From Marvania coccoides (lineage: Eukaryota; Chlorophyta; Trebouxiophyceae; Chlorellales; Chlorellaceae): a stretch of 64,000 bases of DNA. The position numbers and the translations under genes are program-made. The stretch is taken from positions 868,001-932,000 of the forward strand of contig OY978097.1 of NCBI GenBank assembly GCA_963854735.1, read 5' to 3'. Below the pieces are notes generated by a model that saw only the letters and a list, made by a program, of their open reading frames with translations, had not been told where the DNA came from and made no database searches. Positions within the stretch are counted from its first letter, which is position 1, and the number at the start of each line of letters is the position of its first letter. Below, piece by piece: positions 59,193 to 64,000 of the stretch.

Positions 59193-59537
59193 GAAAGTGT
59201 TCGGCTGCAATATTCCCCCCCATCCACACTACCTGTAATTTCCCTTTCTCATCCAATTTTTTACATTCATGTATTCAACGTTATTTGAACGATCAGCACG
59301 AATGCTCCTTTTTTATTTTATTTTCAAGGTGCTTTTTCATTTTTAAACGAATAATTTAAATTCAAGTATTTTCATCTTTCTAAAGAATGTAATCTTGGCG
59401 ATTTTCAGCTTCTATACATTACATGATAGACAAAGAAAGCCTAATTTGGCAGCACCTGCTATCATCATTCAGTGCTGAAGACCAGGTTCCAGCCAGCGCC
59501 GACAATAATAATTAAAATCATTTCCGAACCCAGTCAC
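59193..59537. other. Convergent spacer, PsbS / NDR gene
   Basis: 345 AT-rich bases; no gene recognised. Confidence 0.4.
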
Positions 59538-60569
59538 TCAGGCTCCAACCTCCAGGCTCGTCCCCAGCCCAATTCCTTCCAGCTGCAACGCCGTTAAAAA
59601 CAGCTGCAGCGGCGACAGCAGCTCCGTGGGTCTCTCCTCGTTGAGCAGCACCCCTGCATGGTCCACCTCAACCAACGCAAACCGAGACTTGTTGACGGTC
59701 GCAGCCAGCTCCATGCAGTCGTCCTGGTACAGCGCATCCGCGCCAAACACCAGCAGCACGCGGCACTGCAGCGAGGGCAGCGCAGGCAGCAGCGATTTTC
59801 GTGTCAGCGAGGCTTGCAGGTACGCCGCTGCTGCAGCAGGCGGGACGCTCTCTACGTCGCGATAAAAGGCGCGCATAAGGTCCGAGTCGCCGCCCAGCAG
59901 CTGCATGGTGGCTGATGAGAAGAGTCTGCGTGCCAGGTGGCCCTTGGCTGACCCAGTCCACCCCCACATCCGAAGCTGAGCGGCAGCTGCCTTGCCAGCA
60001 GCCCATTCCCACCACCCGGGAGGCCGACAGCAGGGGGACAGCAGCACCATGCCTGCAAACAGGCTGGGGTGGTCTGCAGCGCATTTTGCCAGCACGTAGC
60101 CTCCACTGCCAACGCCCAGCCCCAGGCACTCTCGCAGGTTGAGGTGCTGGCACACCTCGTGCACCTGGACGGCCAGGTTGTCAAGGGTGAGAGGATGCGC
60201 CTCTGGGGGGACCTCGGCATCAGGAGCCTGCGTCAAGGGGAGGGGAATTAATAAAGACAGGTGGCGGGGAGAGAGAAATGTGTGTTTCCTGGACATAGAA
60301 ATGCTTAAACGCACCTGGCACCCTGGGGCGTCGATAAAGACGATGAAAAAATTCTTCAGCAGCAAGGAGCTGGGCCCGCTGGCGACCAGCAGGGAGTGAA
60401 AACAGATGGTGTGATTTAATCCGGCGTCATGGAACGCGACGCAGGGATTTTTCGACCTGTCGCCCCAAATTGTGATTGATAATGGCCCATGTGACGTGTT
60501 TAACACCTCGTTCACGCCCGACAGGATATCTGAAACAGCGAAAACAGCGAAGGAAGAGTCATCTGGCAT
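59538..60569 (-). CDS. NDR-family alpha/beta-hydrolase-like protein
   Basis: Two exons (60569-60315, 60227-59538) encode 314 residues. The NDR motifs are clear: LSITIWGDRSKNPCVAFHDA, GLNHTICFHSLL, FFIVFIDAPGCQ|APDAE and LAVQVHEVCQHLNLRECLGL followed by GVGSGGYVLAK. The usual Ser nucleophile elbow has Gly-Val-Gly-Ser-Gly, and the general hydrolase triad is incomplete, as in other NDR proteins, which are thought to lack hydrolase activity. Plants have NDR/NDL proteins that bind G-protein beta subunits. The first 20 residues are uncertain: a TTTCAG acceptor-like site at about 60530 could mark a missing upstream exon. Confidence 0.8.
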   Translation of the reverse strand: MPDDSSFAVFAVSDILSGVNEVLNTSHGPLSITIWGDRSKNPCVAFHDAGLNHTICFHSLLVASGPSSLLLKNFFIVFIDAPGCQVRLSISMSRKHTFLSPRHLSLLIPLPLTQAPDAEVPPEAHPLTLDNLAVQVHEVCQHLNLRECLGLGVGSGGYVLAKCAADHPSLFAGMVLLSPCCRPPGWWEWAAGKAAAAQLRMWGWTGSAKGHLARRLFSSATMQLLGGDSDLMRAFYRDVESVPPAAAAAYLQASLTRKSLLPALPSLQCRVLLVFGADALYQDDCMELAATVNKSRFALVEVDHAGVLLNEERPTELLSPLQLFLTALQLEGIGLGTSLEVGA

Positions 60570-61597
60570 TTTTATACGTTTAAACGCAGGTTTAACAAAT
60601 TTACAGATATGCCTTAAATTGGATGAGAATTTGGGGAAATATATAGTGTGCGAAAGAATAAAAATTGAGCGTAAGTGGCGGATTCCTTCAAAACAAGTTC
60701 AGGGTTTTTGAATTCCTGTCCCTCACTCTCTCGCCCCGATCGAAATCCAGGCAAATGCCAGCTGTGTCAGAGGAATAGAATGCAGCACCCGCAAAGCTGC
60801 GCCTTAGACTGTAGCTTCCGCGAGCGCTTCACTGCTGTTGCCGCCGCCGCCAAACCAAAGAGCTTTCCAAGCTCATCCACATAGGTTGGCGCCCGTTGGC
60901 AGTTGATGGCTCCATTCCAATGTCGGTTGTCAAGGCGCTACAAGTTTCGCTTCAGTACATCAGCCAGGATAATGTTTTGTATTGCTATTTGCTGTCTCCT
61001 TCACCTCCACCACGTCCTCATCTTTGACCTGCACCAACCCACACGCCCCTGCATGGATTGTCAAGATGGTAGCGAGGTAAGAAATGCAAGCGGGGGGCAA
61101 GAAATGCCAATGTATTTTCTAACCATCCCAGGTAAGGCGGGGCTCGCACGCCTCGGTCAGATCGGCGATCTGGCGATCAAGACTATCCATTAGCTGGTTT
61201 GCCTCATTTTCTTCTTTGGCGTCTGGCTGCGCGCTGCTCCACATTCTTGAGAACAAAAATTAACAATTTTTTTTTAATAAAAAACAATTGAGCAGCAAAA
61301 CCGCCGCTGACCCTCGTGATGGCTTGTCCGTATAGCGTAGAATATAATTGAAATTTTAATAAATCAATTGATGCTGCGTATGGGAGCCCGCTCCCCATCT
61401 TCCTTCCCAATCACATGGCCACTCTCTCTCTTCGTACAATCCATGTATTTTATTTATTTCTTTTCTGAAGCACGATCTTGCAAACGCACATCGATACGCA
61501 AAGAGCATTGTCGAAAAAGCCTCGTTCTTGGAGGGAAGAGAGAAGTGAAATGAAATAAAAAGTAAACACCCTGCGGCGCCACATTGCAGCTAGAAGA
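60570..61597. other. Intergenic region, 1 kb
   Basis: Divergent spacer between the NDR gene and the KEA antiporter. A 96-codon frame at 60903-61193 has a hydrophobic start but no known family and probably is not coding. Confidence 0.4.
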
Positions 61598-64000
61598 ATG
61601 CAGACAACACGAATTAATGCGGCCCAACGGCCATTGAGTAGTGCGGCTCGCTGTCGCAGCCACATTTGCGTTGCAAAATGTAATGGACCCCTATCACTGC
61701 AGCCCAACCAATCCCGACAAGGTACGTGTGTTTCCTCACCGTTTTCAATTTCAACATTCCACTTTCGAGCCCCCCTCACCCCTCCCTCCCCTCCCCACGC
61801 AGCTTTTTCCACCGGGCTCGGCCACCGCCGCCTCTCACCACCCATCCCCGCCCCTTTTGGGCCACAGCTCCCGACGCCCCGCCGCTCCCCGCCCATGCCG
61901 CACGCCGCCCCCGACGCCCTCGTCGCCCTTGGTTCCGACTTCCTTCTGTTCCTGGGCGCCACCGTGCTGGTGGTGCCCGTCTTCAAGTCTGCCAATCAGA
62001 GCCCGGTGCTGGGTTACCTGTTTGCGGGGCTGGTAATGGGGCAGCTGGGGCTGTTCCGCAACATGGAGGAGATCGAGAAGCTGTCTGAGCTGGGCGTGTT
62101 GTTTCTTTTGTTTGAAATGGGGCTGGAGCTGTCGCTGGACAAATTGAGGTCGCTGGCCAAGTACGCATTCGGCATGGGGTCGGCGCAGATGCTGCTAACA
62201 TCGGCGCTGCTGGTGGCGGTGGCGCTGCCCCCGGGGGAGGGCATTATGACGCAGATTCTTAAGTTTGTGGGCGCCCCTCGCTCGCTGGCAGACATTGGCA
62301 CGCTCGACGAGGCGGTGGTCATCGCGGTGGCGCTGTCGCTGTCCTCCTCCGCCTTCGTGCTGCAGCTTCTGAAGGAGCGCGGCGAGCTGGAGACGAAGTT
62401 TGGATCTGCCACGCTGGGCATCCTGCTGTTCCAGGACATTGCCACGGTGCCCTTCCTGGTGCTGCTGCCTGTGATTGAGGGCCGCGGGGCGGGGATCGAC
62501 GTCGCCAACGGCGCCGCGCTGCTCACCCAGCTGGCCCCCACCGCGCTCAAGACGTTTGGCGGCCTTGGGCTGGTGCTGCTGGGCGGGCGGACCTTCCTGC
62601 GGAGGGTGTTCGAGGTGGTGGCGTCCTCCCGCAGCGACGAGGTGTTCATCGCGCTGTGCCTGCTCAGCGTGACCGGCACCTCGCTGCTCACCCAGCGCCT
62701 AGGGTTCTCAGACACGCTGGGCGCGTTTGTGTCGGGGGTTCTCCTCTCGGAGACCAACTTCAAGGCGCAGGTGGAGGCGGACATCCAGCCCTTCCGCGGG
62801 CTGTTGCTGGGCCTGTTTTTCGTGACCACGGGGGCCTCCATGGACCTGGCGCTGTTAATCAGGGAGTGGCCCACGGTGCTGGGGCTGCTGGTTGGGCTGG
62901 TATCGCTCAAGGCTACCGTCATCACTCTCATTGGGCCCTCCGTGGGGCTGTCCAAGGCGGAGTCCATCCGCACGGGCTTCCTGCTGTCGCAGGGCGGCGA
63001 GTTTGCGTTTGTGCTGCTGGCGCTGGCGGCGCAGCTCAACGTACTGCCCGCAGAGCTCAACAAGCTGCTCATCATCGTGGTGGTGCTGTCCATGGCGGCC
63101 ACCCCGCTGCTGGCGGAGGCTGGAAAGCGCGTGGCGGACATCATTTATGCCTCTGACGGAGAGGCCATGGCCCGCGGCACAGAGGGGTACAACCTGGAGG
63201 ACCCGGTGCTGGTGTGCGGGTTCGGGGACGTGGGGCAGGCGGTGGCCAACATGCTGCGCGCCCTGAACCTGCCGTACGTTGTTTTCGACCTCACGGTGTC
63301 GCGCGTTCAGGCGGCGCAGGACGCAGGGTTCAACGTGCTCTACGGCGACGGATCCAGGCGCAAGGTGCTGCATGCGGCGGGGGTGGAGAACCCCCGAGCC
63401 GTGGCGGTGGGGTACACCGCTCGGCAGCGTGCTGTGTCTGCTGTGGAGGCGCTCCGTGCTGCGTACCCCAACGTCCCCATTCTGGTGAGGGCCATCGACA
63501 TGGCGCACGCGGCGGAGCTGGAGGAGGCGGGAGCGTCGCAGGTGGTGTTGTCTGAGGCGGAGGCGGGGCTGGCGGTGGGCAGCAGGATCGCTGAGGAGCT
63601 GGGGGTGCGCCCGGCGTCGGTGGCAGGGCTGGCGCAGGCGTTGCGGGAAGACATGGCGGTGAGGACGCACGCGCTGGCGGAGGCGGTGGCGGAGCGGCAG
63701 GCGACGGGGCAGAACGCGGACGGGGCTGGCTCGTCTGGCGCCACCCTGGCCGTCTACAAGTTCAGCGACCCTCGGGCTGTGTGGGACGTGACTGCCTCGG
63801 GCTCGGGCTCTTCCATGGATGACACAGGGGGTGGTGGTCTTTTGGCCAGCATTCTTGGGGTCATGAGCAGCGGGGACGCGTCCTCTGGGGAAGGCACCGC
63901 TGCTCCTGCTGTTGGCGGCCCCGAGGAAAAGCAGTCTGGCAGCAGCAGGATTCCTCAGCTGATAGACCCTCCGAGCTCGGACGAGGAGGAGGTTGTGGAG
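61598..64000 (+). CDS. KEA3: K+/H+ antiporter, KEA (CPA2) family, plastid type, 3' end beyond window
   Basis: Exon 1 (61598-61721) and exon 2 (from 61803) give at least 774 residues; the stop lies beyond 64000. The start at 61598 yields a Ser/Arg/Ala-rich transit peptide that joins exon 2 in frame (phase 1). Twelve or so TM helices follow from about residue 80 (FLLFLGATVLVVPVF, LGYLFAGLVMGQLGL, LGILLFQDIATVPFLVLLPV, GFLLSQGGEFAFVLLAL), then a KTN/RCK domain near 508-640 (DPVLVCGFGDVGQAVANML, VLYGDGSRRKVL). KEA3 exports thylakoid H+ in exchange for K+ and speeds relaxation of quenching. KEA1/2 envelope types are the alternative, but they have a much longer N-terminus. Confidence 0.86.
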   Translation, partial: MQTTRINAAQRPLSSAARCRSHICVAKCNGPLSLQPNQSRQGTCVSSPFSISTFHFRAPLTPPSPPHAAFSTGLGHRRLSPPIPAPFGPQLPTPRRSPPMPHAAPDALVALGSDFLLFLGATVLVVPVFKSANQSPVLGYLFAGLVMGQLGLFRNMEEIEKLSELGVLFLLFEMGLELSLDKLRSLAKYAFGMGSAQMLLTSALLVAVALPPGEGIMTQILKFVGAPRSLADIGTLDEAVVIAVALSLSSSAFVLQLLKERGELETKFGSATLGILLFQDIATVPFLVLLPVIEGRGAGIDVANGAALLTQLAPTALKTFGGLGLVLLGGRTFLRRVFEVVASSRSDEVFIALCLLSVTGTSLLTQRLGFSDTLGAFVSGVLLSETNFKAQVEADIQPFRGLLLGLFFVTTGASMDLALLIREWPTVLGLLVGLVSLKATVITLIGPSVGLSKAESIRTGFLLSQGGEFAFVLLALAAQLNVLPAELNKLLIIVVVLSMAATPLLAEAGKRVADIIYASDGEAMARGTEGYNLEDPVLVCGFGDVGQAVANMLRALNLPYVVFDLTVSRVQAAQDAGFNVLYGDGSRRKVLHAAGVENPRAVAVGYTARQRAVSAVEALRAAYPNVPILVRAIDMAHAAELEEAGASQVVLSEAEAGLAVGSRIAEELGVRPASVAGLAQALREDMAVRTHALAEAVAERQATGQNADGAGSSGATLAVYKFSDPRAVWDVTASGSGSSMDDTGGGGLLASILGVMSSGDASSGEGTAAPAVGGPEEKQSGSSRIPQLIDPPSSDEEEVVE

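Noticed and set aside
60903..61193. 96-codon ORF with a hydrophobic start
   Set aside because: No match, and it sits in a spacer between two well-supported divergent genes.

Overview
This window is nuclear DNA from a eukaryotic green alga (Viridiplantae). The coding exons are fairly GC-rich and the introns and spacers are AT-rich. About 65 spliceosomal introns can be placed by reading frame and splice sites. The lineage is shown by PsbS, a ubiquitin-RUB1 fusion, COP1, a KEA-type plastid K+/H+ antiporter, a CDSP32-like double thioredoxin and a nuclear tilS-type gene. I cannot name the genus. All gene models are manual, and exon coordinates come from frame continuity plus GT/GC-AG sites.

Layout. 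1-7.3 kb: DUF924 gene (partial), starch-binding-domain/sucrose-phosphatase fusion, dienelactone hydrolase, a spacer with a MITE-like element and a perfect palindrome, a dead MYND-finger gene, and a TAN1/THUMPD1 homologue. 8-18.6 kb: ABCG transporter, TIM22, a small hypothetical gene, TilS, CDKAL1. 19-27 kb: PKA-type kinase, calcineurin-B-like protein, an LRR/F5-8C receptor kinase, and a small secreted orphan. 27.5-36.7 kb: glycosyltransferase and sulfotransferase (convergent), COP1, CKS1, ubiquitin-RUB1, MYND-finger fragment. 36.8-45.7 kb: RCC1-ectodomain receptor kinase, BTB protein, DDX41, Dus3-like enzyme. 46-55.6 kb: UTP7/WDR46, MgtE/SLC41 transporter, RPS13, OST4 followed closely by a FAM32A-like ORF, fumarase, bL19m. 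56-64 kb: CDSP32-like protein, PsbS, NDR-family protein, KEA antiporter (runs off the right edge).

Most genes are unrelated housekeeping genes in the usual eukaryotic mixture. Some neighbours may be related in function. A glycosyltransferase faces a membrane sulfotransferase (possible wall polysaccharide sulfation). PsbS and the KEA antiporter both act on photoprotective quenching, next to a plastid thioredoxin-like protein. Several tRNA-modification genes occur (TAN1, TilS, CDKAL1, Dus3-like).

The most unusual signals are: eight GC-AG introns out of about 65; a probable 4-nt microexon in the MgtE-type gene; an OST4 plus FAM32A-like ORF pair separated by nine bases; two receptor-like kinases with uncommon ectodomains (LRR plus discoidin-like, and RCC1 propeller) on TKL-type kinase domains; and a sucrose-phosphatase-like enzyme carrying three starch-binding-like modules. 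No CRISPR array, rRNA, tRNA or phage was found.
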